A stretch of 54,001 bases of DNA from Acidobacteriota bacterium (GTDB taxonomy: Bacteria > Acidobacteriota > Terriglobia > UBA7540), in assembly GCA_021827245.1 (NCBI GenBank), contig JAKAWN010000002.1:1-54001 (forward strand), written 5' to 3'. Under the pieces are notes generated by a model that ran no database searches, was not told where the DNA came from, and worked only from the letters and a program-made list of their open reading frames with translations. The translations under genes were made by a program, and so were the position numbers. Of the stretch, positions 26,735 through 34,990 are shown in pieces (position 1 is the stretch's first letter; each line of letters starts with the position of its first letter).

Positions 26735-28522
26735 TCAGGCCGCTGTGGATACTTGAGCTTCGTGCGCTGTGGCAAGCGTGACGAGTCTGAGGAATTTCAC
26801 CCCTTCCGGCACCATGGCTGGCTCGGCTTCGTCGCTGGTAGCCAGCACGACGGCTTGATCGAGATCGCTCTTCATCAGCAGGTTGGTCAGCATCCTTCTC
26901 CGTTCCTTGTCCAAGACATCGGCGCGGTCAATCACGACGAATCGCACACCTGTCACCATGGCCAGAGCAATCTGGAAGGCCACGCCGAATCAAAACCGCT
27001 CCGATTCGGAGAGTTGTTTCAACGGAAGGCTGCAATCGCTGGTCTTCGAGACGATGCTGATCTCGAATGGGTCAAGCGCGAGATTGCAGGTGTAGCGGAA
27101 TGCCTCCAGATGGCGATTCAAGTCCTCGCTGAACGATTGCATCCGACCACCCGCCCGACCCATCAGGGTTCCGTTCGGACCGAAGAAGTCGATCAGTTTG
27201 TCCAGCACCCCGATCCTGGAGTCCAGGAGGGACTTTTCTTTGACATACGCTTCCCATCGCTCTTGAACGCTCTGAAGCTGCTGTGCTTTCTCCAGCACGC
27301 GTTCACCCTTCTTGATTCGCTCCACGAGGATCGTCAGCCGGCCATCGAGATCTCCGTTGTTTGGCTTCTCCACTACGCGAAGTCGGGATTCCTCCTCCAT
27401 CAGCTTTGACCGCCGCGCCACCGCCTTACGGTGTTGCTCGATACGCGAGATGGCCGTAGCCACCTCCGCGCATTCGTTTAATTCCTCCTTGGCTCCCTGA
27501 ATCATTGCATCGAGATCGGCCAGGCGTTCGCGGAGCGCTTGTATCTCCCTACTCTTCATTTCCTCTGAGATCGGCTGCCGGCATTGAGGGCATTCGCCCT
27601 TCAATCCCTGCAGTGCAGCGAGCGATGTTTCCGCTGCTTTCTGCTCCGCAACCAGATTCGCCAGTTCCTGTCGGAGCGTATCGGCCCGGCCTTGCTGAGA
27701 CACGAGTTGGTTCAACTCTTGCTCTTGGCTCGCGGTAAGGGTTTCGGCTGACAGTTCCTTGATTTCCGTCTGTACCCGCTTCAATCGCGCCTGAACGTTT
27801 TCCCGGGATGCTGTCTCCTCGGCCTTCTGGGCGATCAGTTGCTCTTTTTGCTGGCGCAAGTCTTCGAGCTTTTTCTTGACCTCCTGCGCACTCGGGAGGT
27901 CTGCTGGGAGATCGGGCTTCTCCATTTGCCCCAGCGCCTTCAGAGCGCGGCCAGCTTCCGTGCGCAAGTCATAAAACTGCCTGTAAGTGCTCCCGACATC
28001 GCTGACACTTGCCAATTTTGGCGGCTCTTTATTGATGGCACGTATCGCCTCGATGATTTCGCCGGGGATATCGACCGTTCCTGCCCCGACTGCTTGTGCC
28101 AAGAGCCTTCTCTGCTCGGCCTCCGACATCTCGATGAACCGCCCCGCATTCAATACGGCGGACAACATGTCCGGCGGCCCGAATCGTTTCTCCAGGGAGG
28201 CCTCCGCGGCATCCACCGGGACGCGGTTCCCATTCAGTTCGATGATATGGGATCTCGCCGTTCTCCGTCGGCAGATGGTCTCCCCACCATCAAGGGTCGC
28301 CGAGACCTCCATTTCTTTTGTCCCGGTGCGAATTAGGGTCTCGGCTCCTCGGCCAACTGCATCCGTCACCTCACATCGGCCCGCTAACAGATATTCCAGT
28401 GCCATTTGGATGGAGCTCTTTCCACAGCCATTGGGCCCGCGCACAAAGTTGAACCGGTCGAAATCGAGGACCGTTTCCTCGTGTGATCGGAAATTCTTCA
28501 GCGTCAGCCTCCGAATTCTCAT
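26735..28522 (-). pseudogene. Rad50/SbcC-like ABC ATPase, interrupted by in-frame TGA
   Basis: The N-terminus has Walker A (RGPNGCGKSS) after MRIRRLTLKNFRSHE. A long coiled coil carries a central zinc-hook-like CPQC (GLKGECPQCRQPIS). The C-terminal lobe has the ABC signature LSESERF and Walker B RFVVIDRADVLD. An in-frame TGA at 26992-26990 falls right after LSESERF; the same frame continues FGVAFQIALAMVTGV to 26735. CGA (Arg) to TGA is the simplest explanation. Intact, it would be about 595 residues and act with the nuclease whose gene it overlaps by ATGA. Confidence 0.85.
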
Positions 28523-29703
28523 AACTCCCGCTCCTCCCTGCCGTTCTTTGCTTCCCGCCCGATTCGGAGATCGGTTTCGATGTGCACATCCACGATGCTT
28601 GCCAGCTTCTGACCAAGCTCGGCTCTCTTGGCTGCTTTGAGGGCTGATGAAAGACCAGAAATCGTTAGTTTCTCGCGCAGACCTTGCTCATCGGGGTGCG
28701 CATTGAACCATTCGTCAAGGACCGGAATGGCATCACTGTACGGGTAGAACTTCTTCTCTGTGGGCACAAAGCCGGCAACGTATTCAGTTTGGTTCCCGTC
28801 CCGGTACCGAACCGTCCCGCGTTCAACCATCAAGTCCTTCAACACCCTGGTGTTGTGTTTTTCGGCCTCCTGCATCCAGAGTGCGAATCGCAGCCGCTCC
28901 TCGGCCGACATCTGGCCGTAGGGATTGGTCTCCGCAACGGGGCAACCCTGCAACAGAAGCGGACACCAAGTGCAGTGCCGACCCGGAGAGGCTTTCAGTT
29001 CTCGCTCGCCGCGGGAGGCCAGCTTATGCAGGTCTTCTTGCCGTGCTCTTTCCGTCTGGGCTAATTCCTTGAGCCAAGGCAACTCCTTCCGCGTGTACTC
29101 GACGCAGCGAGACGCCCCGTAGCGGATGAACTCCAACACGAATTTCACGCGCTCCAGGGACGGATTGAGGCACATGAGCAGTAGGGGATAAAACTTCGAC
29201 TGAAAGGTGTCGGCGTCGATGACCTGGTAATAGCTTTTCCAGTCGTCGATCTCGGCCTCGGTGAGCGAATGGAGCATCACCAAGTCAAGCGTCCCTTCGT
29301 ACTCGGCCATTCGCCCAGCGATACCAGGGGACTCAACTGGAAGAAAGTATTCGTCGAGCGCAATATGGAGTTCCGTGGCCAGAACCTTTTCGGGCTCAAA
29401 GGCGTGGCCGTCACGGAAACGGTCCAGCACTTCGCGCGCTTCTGCATTCACTCTTTTCATGAGCGTGTCGAACATTTCGAGGTCCGTGTGGTGCCTTGTT
29501 CTGACCAAGTGGTTGATGTAGGTGGACAGGACCTGGTGGATTTCAATTCCGCGTGTCGCCGGCGCTGATTCTGCCAGCCTCAGGCCCTGGACATGCTTGC
29601 GCACATAGAGCGTTTCGCACGCCATATCGCCTTGCCGCGACTGGCTCAACGCCGGAACCGGTGTCGGCTTGTGCTCCACGTTGTGCGCCGATAGCGCTTT
29701 CAT
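28519..29703 (-). CDS. PD-(D/E)XK nuclease, RecB/Cas4-like
   Basis: The 394-residue protein has the RecB-like core: RGIEIHQVLSTYINHL (motif-I His), a catalytic acidic stretch EYEGTLDLVM, DDWKSYYQV in the place of the ExK motif, and a QSKFYPLLL segment like the family's QxxxY. A C-terminal CTWCPLLLQGCPV with an upstream Cys could bind a 4Fe-4S cluster, as in Cas4/AddB. It overlaps the SbcC-like ATPase start by 4 bp. Together they look like an end-processing or recombination module of the mobile element. It is not near any CRISPR array. Confidence 0.8.
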   Translation of the reverse strand: MKALSAHNVEHKPTPVPALSQSRQGDMACETLYVRKHVQGLRLAESAPATRGIEIHQVLSTYINHLVRTRHHTDLEMFDTLMKRVNAEAREVLDRFRDGHAFEPEKVLATELHIALDEYFLPVESPGIAGRMAEYEGTLDLVMLHSLTEAEIDDWKSYYQVIDADTFQSKFYPLLLMCLNPSLERVKFVLEFIRYGASRCVEYTRKELPWLKELAQTERARQEDLHKLASRGERELKASPGRHCTWCPLLLQGCPVAETNPYGQMSAEERLRFALWMQEAEKHNTRVLKDLMVERGTVRYRDGNQTEYVAGFVPTEKKFYPYSDAIPVLDEWFNAHPDEQGLREKLTISGLSSALKAAKRAELGQKLASIVDVHIETDLRIGREAKNGREEREL

Positions 29704-29755
29704 GGTGCCCGTCCATTCCCTCCACTGGAGAGTGCAAATCTTCGAAAACTGGGGC

Positions 29756-29787
29756 TTGACTCTGGACTATACTCCAGAGTGTAGATT
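29756..29787 (+). promoter_or_regulatory. MerR-type promoter/operator with 20-bp spacer
   Basis: -35 TTGACT (29756-29761) and -10 TAGATT (29782-29787) are 20 bp apart, the overlong spacing typical of MerR-regulated promoters. Inside lies a perfect dyad ACTCTGGA-N6-TCCAGAGT (29759-29780). It sits 20 bp upstream of the MerR gene and should autoregulate the whole plus-strand cassette. Confidence 0.88.
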
Positions 29788-29807
29788 TCAGAGAGAGGAG
29801 TCAGGCG

Positions 29808-30224
29808 ATGCAGATTGGCAGGGTCGCAAAGATGACCGGACTCACTCCTGATGCAATCCGCTTTTATGAACGCAACGCCCTGTTGTCACCCCCGCCGCGG
29901 ACAGCGGGTGGCTTTCGCCAATATGGAGCTGCTGACGTTGAAACGCTGGCCTTCATCCGCCGCGTTCAGAATTTGGGATTCAAGCTCAGTGAAATTCGCG
30001 GCCTTCTGAGATTACGGGGCAATCGTTTGCAGCCCTGCGCGCCGGTGCGCCGTAGGCTGCAGGAAAAGCTGGTTGATGTCCGGCGCAAAATCGCAAGTCT
30101 GCGTAAGCTGGAGCATGAGCTCAACCTGGCTCTGCGAAGTTGCGACAGAGAGTTGCGGAAGCGAGACTCCCACTGCCCGATCTTGCAGGAGCGGAGCCCG
30201 CGGAAGCGGGGAGATGTCACATGA
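29808..30224 (+). CDS. MerR-family metal-responsive regulator
   Basis: The 138-residue protein begins with the MerR winged HTH (MQIGRVAKMTGLTPDAIRFY). A dimerisation helix follows. Three cysteines lie in the order of mercury MerR: one in LQPCAPV, one 35 residues later in LRSCDREL, and one 11 residues further in DSHCPIL (MerR spacing is 35 and 9). This points to Hg(II) or a related thiophilic metal. It overlaps the next gene by ATGA. Confidence 0.9.
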   Translation: MQIGRVAKMTGLTPDAIRFYERNALLSPPPRTAGGFRQYGAADVETLAFIRRVQNLGFKLSEIRGLLRLRGNRLQPCAPVRRRLQEKLVDVRRKIASLRKLEHELNLALRSCDRELRKRDSHCPILQERSPRKRGDVT

Positions 30225-30544
30225 AAATCGAAGTGCTGTATGTAGCGGACTGTCCGTCGCACTCCGCCGCTGTCAAGCTGGTACAGGATGTTCTGACTGC
30301 GCAGGGTGTCGCTGCAGACGTCCACGAAGTGCTTGTCACGAACCGAAGGATGGCCGATGCACTTGAGTTTCCGGGCTCTCCCACGATCCGGATCAACGGC
30401 CGCGACGTGGCTGGCGAGCCGTCGGAAGGTCAGACTTTTGCATTGAGCTGCAGGTTGTATCCCGGCAGCCAGCCGAGCGGACTACCGCCCGTAGAGATGG
30501 TTCGCCGCGCGGTGATCGAGGCAGGCTTGAGAGACTCGAAATGA
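30221..30544 (+). CDS. Thioredoxin-fold small protein of mer-type loci
   Basis: ATG at 30221 overlaps the MerR stop. The 107-residue protein starts with a beta strand followed by a lone-Cys motif (KIEVLYVADCPSHSAA), then VHEVLVTNRRMADAL and the cis-Pro region EFPGSPTIRINGRDV. The C-terminal part contains ALSCRLYPG and SGLPPVEMVRRAV. This matches thioredoxin-like proteins that accompany mercury and organometal resistance genes; some members of such families carry Sec at the first Cys position (from memory). Here that codon is TGT. Likely a thiol carrier or reductant. Confidence 0.8.
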   Translation: MKIEVLYVADCPSHSAAVKLVQDVLTAQGVAADVHEVLVTNRRMADALEFPGSPTIRINGRDVAGEPSEGQTFALSCRLYPGSQPSGLPPVEMVRRAVIEAGLRDSK

Positions 30545-30879
30545 AACAAGGCACCGGTGTGGCGGCCTCGGTGGCTGCGATTTCGAGTTCCCTCGCGACA
30601 ATCGCTTGTTGCCTTCCGATAGGATTCGTCGCGGCAGTGGGCACCGGTGTCGCCAGTGCTTTCTTCACCACGCTGCGGCCTTGGCTTTTAGGTCTTTCGG
30701 TTGCTCTGCTGGGGTTCGGGTTTTGGCAGCAACGTCGCGCCAAGCAATGCGCTGTAAAAGGCAGATTGGTTGGCAGCGTGTTGCTTTGGGTGGCTGTTGT
30801 CGTGGTGCTGGGCATGATCCTCTTTCCCCAGCAGGTTGCGGGACTCATTGCGGACTTCTTCGTGCGAGCTGGTAGATGA
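30541..30879 (+). CDS. merT: MerT-like mercuric transport protein
   Basis: The 112-residue protein has three hydrophobic segments. The first carries a vicinal Cys pair (SSLATIACCLPIGFVAAVG), the hallmark of MerT/MerC-type inner membrane Hg(II) transporters. The second is LRPWLLGLSVALLGFGFW, the third LLWVAVVVVLGMILF. It overlaps both neighbours by ATGA. No MerP or MerA follows directly; a Sec-containing protein occupies that place. The symbol is by similarity. Confidence 0.8.
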   Translation: MKQGTGVAASVAAISSSLATIACCLPIGFVAAVGTGVASAFFTTLRPWLLGLSVALLGFGFWQQRRAKQCAVKGRLVGSVLLWVAVVVVLGMILFPQQVAGLIADFFVRAGR

Positions 30880-31619
30880 GGAAGAGACTGATCCTCATTG
30901 CCGCGATCACGCTGATTGTCGTGGCTGCAGGGCTCTATCTTTGGGTGCCTGGTTCCGTGCCTCGGAGCCAAAAGCCTCTGGTCAAGCTCACACCCAATAA
31001 CCTCACGCAGTTTGAGGCGGCTTTTGACGCAGCTAGCAGCTTGCCCCGTGTCGTCCTGCTTCTGTCTCCGACATGACCATTTTGTTTGCGGGGGGCCTCC
31101 GCAACCGAACTGCTTTTGGGTCAGCATCCAGACTGGAACCTCCGCGTGCTGGTCGTTTGGGAACCGATTCTTCCAACCGACTGGGAGCCTCCGAGCAGCA
31201 GCACGCTGGCCAGAATCTCTGACGCTCGCGCACGCCAGTTTTGGGACCCGGACCATGAGATTTCCAATGCCATGAAAGAAAGAGCGAGACGGTTGCCTTC
31301 CGGGCCAGCGCCCAATTCCGCCGGGGGGTTCTATTGGGATCAGGCTATCGTGTTTGCGCCGCACGTCAGATGGGAGAAGGACTTGTCCCCCACTTTTTGG
31401 CAGGGCCCCGTCTTTGAAGTTATTCCCCACCTGGCGACAGCGCTGAGCGAGCTAACGCGCTCCTCAGAGATCGGTGCAGACCACGGGGAGACGAAGGCGG
31501 TAAGATCAGGAAAGCCAACTCTTCTTTGCGGATTCGCAAGAGACCGCTTTGCATCTCGGAAAAGTACGGCCGAGTGCTGCTCGCCTCGGCTGCGCGGTTC
31601 CGCGCTAGAGTTCGAATAG
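30876..31619 (+). CDS. Candidate selenoprotein: membrane-anchored thioredoxin-like protein with UxxC
   Basis: The frame starts at an ATGA overlap with merT and crosses TGA at 31074-31076 (codon 67), then stays open 180 more codons to 31619. The TGA lies in LLLSPT-U-PFCLRG, that is a U-P-F-C motif replacing a thioredoxin CxxC after a beta strand (LPRVVLLLSP). An N-terminal helix (RLILIAAITLIVVAAGLYLW) anchors it. A bSECIS-like hairpin follows at 31086-31104. The region after the TGA is protein-like (NLRVLVVWEPILPTDWEPP; GGFYWDQAIVFAP). If TGA is read as stop, only a 66-residue fragment without the redox motif is made. Likely periplasmic-side thiol/selenol redox partner in metal detoxification. 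Confidence 0.85.
31086..31104 (+). promoter_or_regulatory. Candidate bSECIS hairpin for TGA at 31074
   Basis: Eight pairs (TTGCGGGG with CTCCGCAA, one G-U) close a 3-nt loop GGC at 31094-31096. The loop starts 18 nt after the TGA and begins with G, which fits the published bacterial SECIS rules (loop 16-37 nt away, G in the first two loop positions). Confidence 0.75.
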
Positions 31620-31666
31620 CAAGCCAGAGGGGCCAAACATAGCGGAGACAAAGAGGCCAAAGTTCG

Positions 31667-32221
31667 ATGGCAACCGAGGACAAGGTGTCAGAAAACCTTC
31701 CAAGGCCCGGGCCCATCGGCCGGTTAGTACGAATCCTCTTAGGATTTGTGCTTCTCTATTTCTTTGCGAATATCGTCATACAAATTTCCGCCAAACCAGG
31801 AGGTTTCCTGGCGGCACGTACCGGCTGGAGGATTCCTGGCGGGGACTGGTGGGTGGCGGCGCTGGCATGTGCTTTCGTGTTGCCTCGTCTGGTCAACAGC
31901 GGCTTCGGTTCCAAGTGGGGTGAATGGGTGCGCGGCGTCTACCTGGCGTTCATTGGTGCAGCGATCCTTTGGGATCACACGGCCCACGATGGCCTTTGGG
32001 CGGCTCCTCTGGCCTGGCTTGTTCTTCTTTTGATTCTCTATGTTTTCGCGCATGCCTCCGTCTCTTTTCTGGTCGCCGGAGTTGCGGCAACTCCCGGCTG
32101 AGAGATGACCGCGATTCCCCACGTGCTGGGGCACCTGGCAGGGCGCGAAGTCAGCGGCCACGGCTGACGGGTCGGCCTAACCCGCCTGGACCGGTGGGAG
32201 AATCGAATGAGGAGCCGGTAG
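31667..32221 (+). CDS. Candidate selenoprotein: polytopic membrane protein with two in-frame TGA codons
   Basis: The first 144 codons encode about four or five helices (LVRILLGFVLLYFFANIVIQ, WWVAALACAFVLPRLV, WVRGVYLAFIGAAILW, LAWLVLLLILYVFAHASVSF). TGA at 32099 (codon 145) is read in VAATPG-U-EMTAIPHVL; a second TGA at 32165 (codon 167) is read in SGHG-U-RVGLTRLDRWENR, with TAG at 32219. Both TGAs have bSECIS-like hairpins at the right distance. The pattern Sec-x21-Sec in a soluble C-terminal tail suggests a redox or metal-binding pair. No named family is assigned. If TGA stops, a plausible 144-residue protein still results, so this case is weaker than the other two. Confidence 0.65.
32117..32131 (+). 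promoter_or_regulatory. Candidate bSECIS hairpin for TGA at 32099
   Basis: Stem CCCCA/TGGGG (5 bp) closes loop CGTGC at 32122-32126. The loop starts 21 nt after the TGA and has G as second base. The loop resembles that of the MBL selenoprotein (CGTGT, also 21 nt). Confidence 0.6.
32181..32198 (+). promoter_or_regulatory. Candidate bSECIS hairpin for TGA at 32165
   Basis: Stem CCCGCC/GGTGGG (6 bp, one G-U) closes loop TGGACC at 32187-32192, 20 nt after the TGA, with G as second loop base. A competing hairpin CGGGT/ACCCG closer to the TGA exists. Confidence 0.5.
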
Positions 32222-32357
32222 GGCCTGCCACACGATGTCCATCACCCCGCTGTTGTCCCACCCCTCACATGCAAGAGGGCTTCTCATCTCATCGGTATGA
32301 AGTGGGGTTAGTGTCGGAACGTCGGGGGCTTAAGGAGTCCACCTCCCATAGGCGACC

Positions 32358-32594
32358 TTATCTCTGCTTTCTCAATTTCGCCCACCGCGCTTTCTGTGCT
32401 TCGGAAATCCTCTTCCGTGCGGCGGCGGAGAGTGTCCGGCGCGCTCTCGGCTTCGAAGCCCGCGCCGGTGCGGAATGATCACCAGCCAGGCTCTGAAGGG
32501 CCGAGATTGCTTCGTCCAAACGGCCGAGTTGCTTGTCAATACGGCTTCGTTCTTCTCGCAACTGGGCCAGCGCGTTCCCGAGATTCATCATCAT
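32358..32594 (-). CDS. Small basic helical protein
   Basis: A 78-residue minus-strand protein: an N-terminal coiled coil (LAQLREERSRIDKQLGRLDE) and a basic C-terminus (KPRARRTLSAAARKRISEAQ, then ARWAKLRKQR). This pattern is seen in small nucleoid- or DNA-associated proteins of soil bacteria. The start is one of three consecutive ATGs. Function unknown; it faces the plus-strand cassette and probably has its own promoter. Confidence 0.65.
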   Translation of the reverse strand: MMMNLGNALAQLREERSRIDKQLGRLDEAISALQSLAGDHSAPARASKPRARRTLSAAARKRISEAQKARWAKLRKQR

Positions 32595-32779
32595 CTTCCA
32601 TTTCCCTTTCTGCTAGACGCGAGATCTGGCGTTCTCCGATACTATACACGAACCCGCCTGGTGGCCCGACGCGACGATGACCTAAAAGGTTCAGTAGACA
32701 GGAAATTGTTCGTCCTTGAAGCTTGGACTCTCGACTCACGCGGTTTGACTTTTTCTGGAATCTGAGCTACGAAAAGAGA

Positions 32780-33091
32780 ATGCGACGTTCAATCGCAAGG
32801 ACGGCCATTGTTCTGGTGATGGCAGTCTGCGTGACCGTTCCCATTATCGAGTTCGTCGTCCATTACCACAACAGTTTTCTCTCGGGACACGACACCGTCG
32901 CCAACCTGATCGCCGTCGTGCTCTGCGCCGCGCTTGCTGTTCCAGCCGCGAGAGCGATATTCGCGCTCTATGCGAAACTCCTCACGCTCCAGCAAATTGT
33001 TGTTTCCGCCCCGCTTCAGGTATTGTCCTTCCCTGCCGACCTTGTAGCGCCGCCAAACGGCCCTCCACCTCCACTGCTGCTGCGAATCTAG
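32780..33091 (+). CDS. Two-helix small membrane protein (paralogue 1)
   Basis: ATG at 32780 aligns with the start of the paralogue at 33178. The 103-residue protein has two helices (AIVLVMAVCVTVPIIEFVV; NLIAVVLCAALAVPAARAIF) joined by the conserved loop HYHNSFLSGHDT, and ends GPPPPLLLRI. No family recognised; it is tandemly duplicated just upstream of the RND efflux genes. Confidence 0.65.
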   Translation: MRRSIARTAIVLVMAVCVTVPIIEFVVHYHNSFLSGHDTVANLIAVVLCAALAVPAARAIFALYAKLLTLQQIVVSAPLQVLSFPADLVAPPNGPPPPLLLRI

Positions 33092-33177
33092 CTCTACCTT
33101 CCAAGGCAATGCCACGCCCGGAAGTATCGGTGTAGGCGTTACATCACCTAACCCTTCGTTGGAAGGAAAGAGCAGAT

Positions 33178-33483
33178 ATGCGACGTTCGCTCGTACAAGT
33201 TGTGGTCGTTCTGGTGATGGCGATTTGCGTGACCATCCCCGCTTTCGAAATGATCTTCCATTACCACAACAGCTTCCTTTCGGGACACGACACCATTGCC
33301 ACCCTGATTCTCGTCGCGCTCTGCTCAGCCGCCGCCGTTCCGGTCGTAAAGGCCATTTTCGCTGTGTCTTCGAAATTCTTCACTCTTCAGATGTGTATTG
33401 TTCCCACTCCTGCTTTCTACTTGCCCATTCCTGTCCACATGGAAGTTACACTGTCAGGGCCGACACCCCCCTTACGCATCTAG
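33178..33483 (+). CDS. Two-helix small membrane protein (paralogue 2)
   Basis: A 101-residue paralogue of the preceding gene: same MRRS start, loop HYHNSFLSGHDT, and C-terminus GPTPPLRI. Ribosome site GGAAGGAAAG. The His-rich loop between helices may face the periplasm and bind metal, which is inference. Confidence 0.68.
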   Translation: MRRSLVQVVVVLVMAICVTIPAFEMIFHYHNSFLSGHDTIATLILVALCSAAAVPVVKAIFAVSSKFFTLQMCIVPTPAFYLPIPVHMEVTLSGPTPPLRI

Positions 33484-33571
33484 CTTCTTCCCCAGAGCCC
33501 CGGATCCCGCTGATGCGCATTTGCGCTGCCCCGTGCAGTACCGCTCCATCTTTTGCCCGGAGGAATAGGGA

Positions 33572-34990
33572 ATGAAACGTCATAGGATGTTGCCTTTAGC
33601 CATTTTGCTCATTGCAACCCTCGCAGGCTGCGCGAGAGTTCAGCCCTATCGCCCGGCGCCGATTGCCCCGGTCGAAACCGCGCACCGCTTGGAGGCACGT
33701 CGGCTCACCGATCCTGGTCTCCATGAGTACATCGAGAGGGCGCTTGGTCGTCCAGTTCCATGGCCGATCCGGCAATGGGACCTTCGGACGCTGACACTCG
33801 CCGCGCTCTATTTCAGTCCGCAGATGCAAATCGCGCGCGACCAGGTCGCCGTTGCACAGGGAGCGATCGTCACCGCCGGCGAGCATCCCAATCCCAGCTT
33901 GAGCCTCACGCCAGGCATCCCAAGCCCCTGGCTATTTAACATGCCGTTCGTTCTCCCCATCGAAACCCACGGCAAGCGAGCGTTGCGGATCGAGGAGGCG
34001 AAAGATCTCTCCGCCGCCTCGCAATTGGCTCTGGGCGAAACGGAATGGAACGTGGTGAGCGGAGTACGCAAGACGCTGCTCGCCTATCGAATGGCCCAAG
34101 CGAAGCTCGACTTGTCCCACTCGACAGAACACATCGAGACCAAGCAAGTAGCGTTGCTGGAACAAAGGCTGGCCTCGGGTCAGGGCGCGCGTCCTGCCTT
34201 GCAAGCCGCCGAGCTTGCTCTTTCCAACATTCGCTTCGCCACCAGCGTGGATGAAGGTCAAGTGGCTACGGCGCGCACGGCGCTTGCCGGCGCCATCGGC
34301 GTGCCCGTCGATGCGTTGAATGGCCTGAAATTCACTTGGCCGAACTTCGAAAGCTTACCCACGCTGGCTTCGCTTTCGCCCAAGCGGATCCAGCGCGATG
34401 CTGTGCTCAACCGCCTCGACGTGCGTCGAGCCCTCGAACAATACGCCGCGGCCGACGCCGAACTTCGGCTCCAACTCGCCCGTCAATACCCCAATTTCAA
34501 CATCGGGCCCGGCTACGATTTCGAGGAAGGCAACAGTTACTTCAGTGTTCCCTTCTCGGTTGTTCTTCCCATCTTCAATCGCAACCATGGCCCAATCGCG
34601 CAAGCCGAAGCCCTGCGAAAAGAGGCCGCGGCAAATTTCCTGGCCGTGCAAGCGCACGCTATCGCGCAGAGCCAGCAAGCTCTCGCCGCTTATCGCTCCG
34701 CTCTCGCCACAGTGAGCCAGGCCAATCGGCCACTCCAGAACCAGAGCGTGCAAGTGCAAATGACCGCACGCGCCGTCGCTGCAGGAGAATCCGACCGTCT
34801 GCAATTAAACACGCTCTTGCTACAGGGTACCGTCTACGCGCAGCAGCATCTCGCCGCTCTAGGCCAGACCCAGTTAGCCCTTGGCGCGCTGGAAGACGCC
34901 GTGGAAAGACCACTAGGAACCGAGGCCGCAGCCATCATGACTCGTGCTCCGATGCCCGTTTCGCGCGGGAGAAAGGAATCCAACCGATGA
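33572..34990 (+). CDS. TolC/CusC-like outer membrane efflux lipoprotein
   Basis: The 472-residue protein begins with a lipoprotein signal (LPLAILLIATLAGC) and has two TolC-type repeats with long amphipathic helices (VAVAQGAIVTAGEHPNPSLS; ARQYPNFNIGPGYDFEEGN). It is the outer membrane channel of the tripartite metal RND pump encoded by the next two genes. GGAGG precedes ATG, and its stop overlaps the adaptor start (ATGA). Confidence 0.9.
   Translation: MKRHRMLPLAILLIATLAGCARVQPYRPAPIAPVETAHRLEARRLTDPGLHEYIERALGRPVPWPIRQWDLRTLTLAALYFSPQMQIARDQVAVAQGAIVTAGEHPNPSLSLTPGIPSPWLFNMPFVLPIETHGKRALRIEEAKDLSAASQLALGETEWNVVSGVRKTLLAYRMAQAKLDLSHSTEHIETKQVALLEQRLASGQGARPALQAAELALSNIRFATSVDEGQVATARTALAGAIGVPVDALNGLKFTWPNFESLPTLASLSPKRIQRDAVLNRLDVRRALEQYAAADAELRLQLARQYPNFNIGPGYDFEEGNSYFSVPFSVVLPIFNRNHGPIAQAEALRKEAAANFLAVQAHAIAQSQQALAAYRSALATVSQANRPLQNQSVQVQMTARAVAAGESDRLQLNTLLLQGTVYAQQHLAALGQTQLALGALEDAVERPLGTEAAAIMTRAPMPVSRGRKESNR

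Noticed and set aside
26990..26992. In-frame TGA of the SbcC-like gene as a further Sec codon
   Set aside because: The position follows the ABC signature and is not a redox or Cys site. The nearest hairpin (CCAGA/TCTGG, loop TTGC) has no G in its first two loop positions. CGA to TGA is simpler.
30221..30544. Sec at the first cysteine of the small thioredoxin-like protein
   Set aside because: The codon is TGT, so it encodes Cys here.
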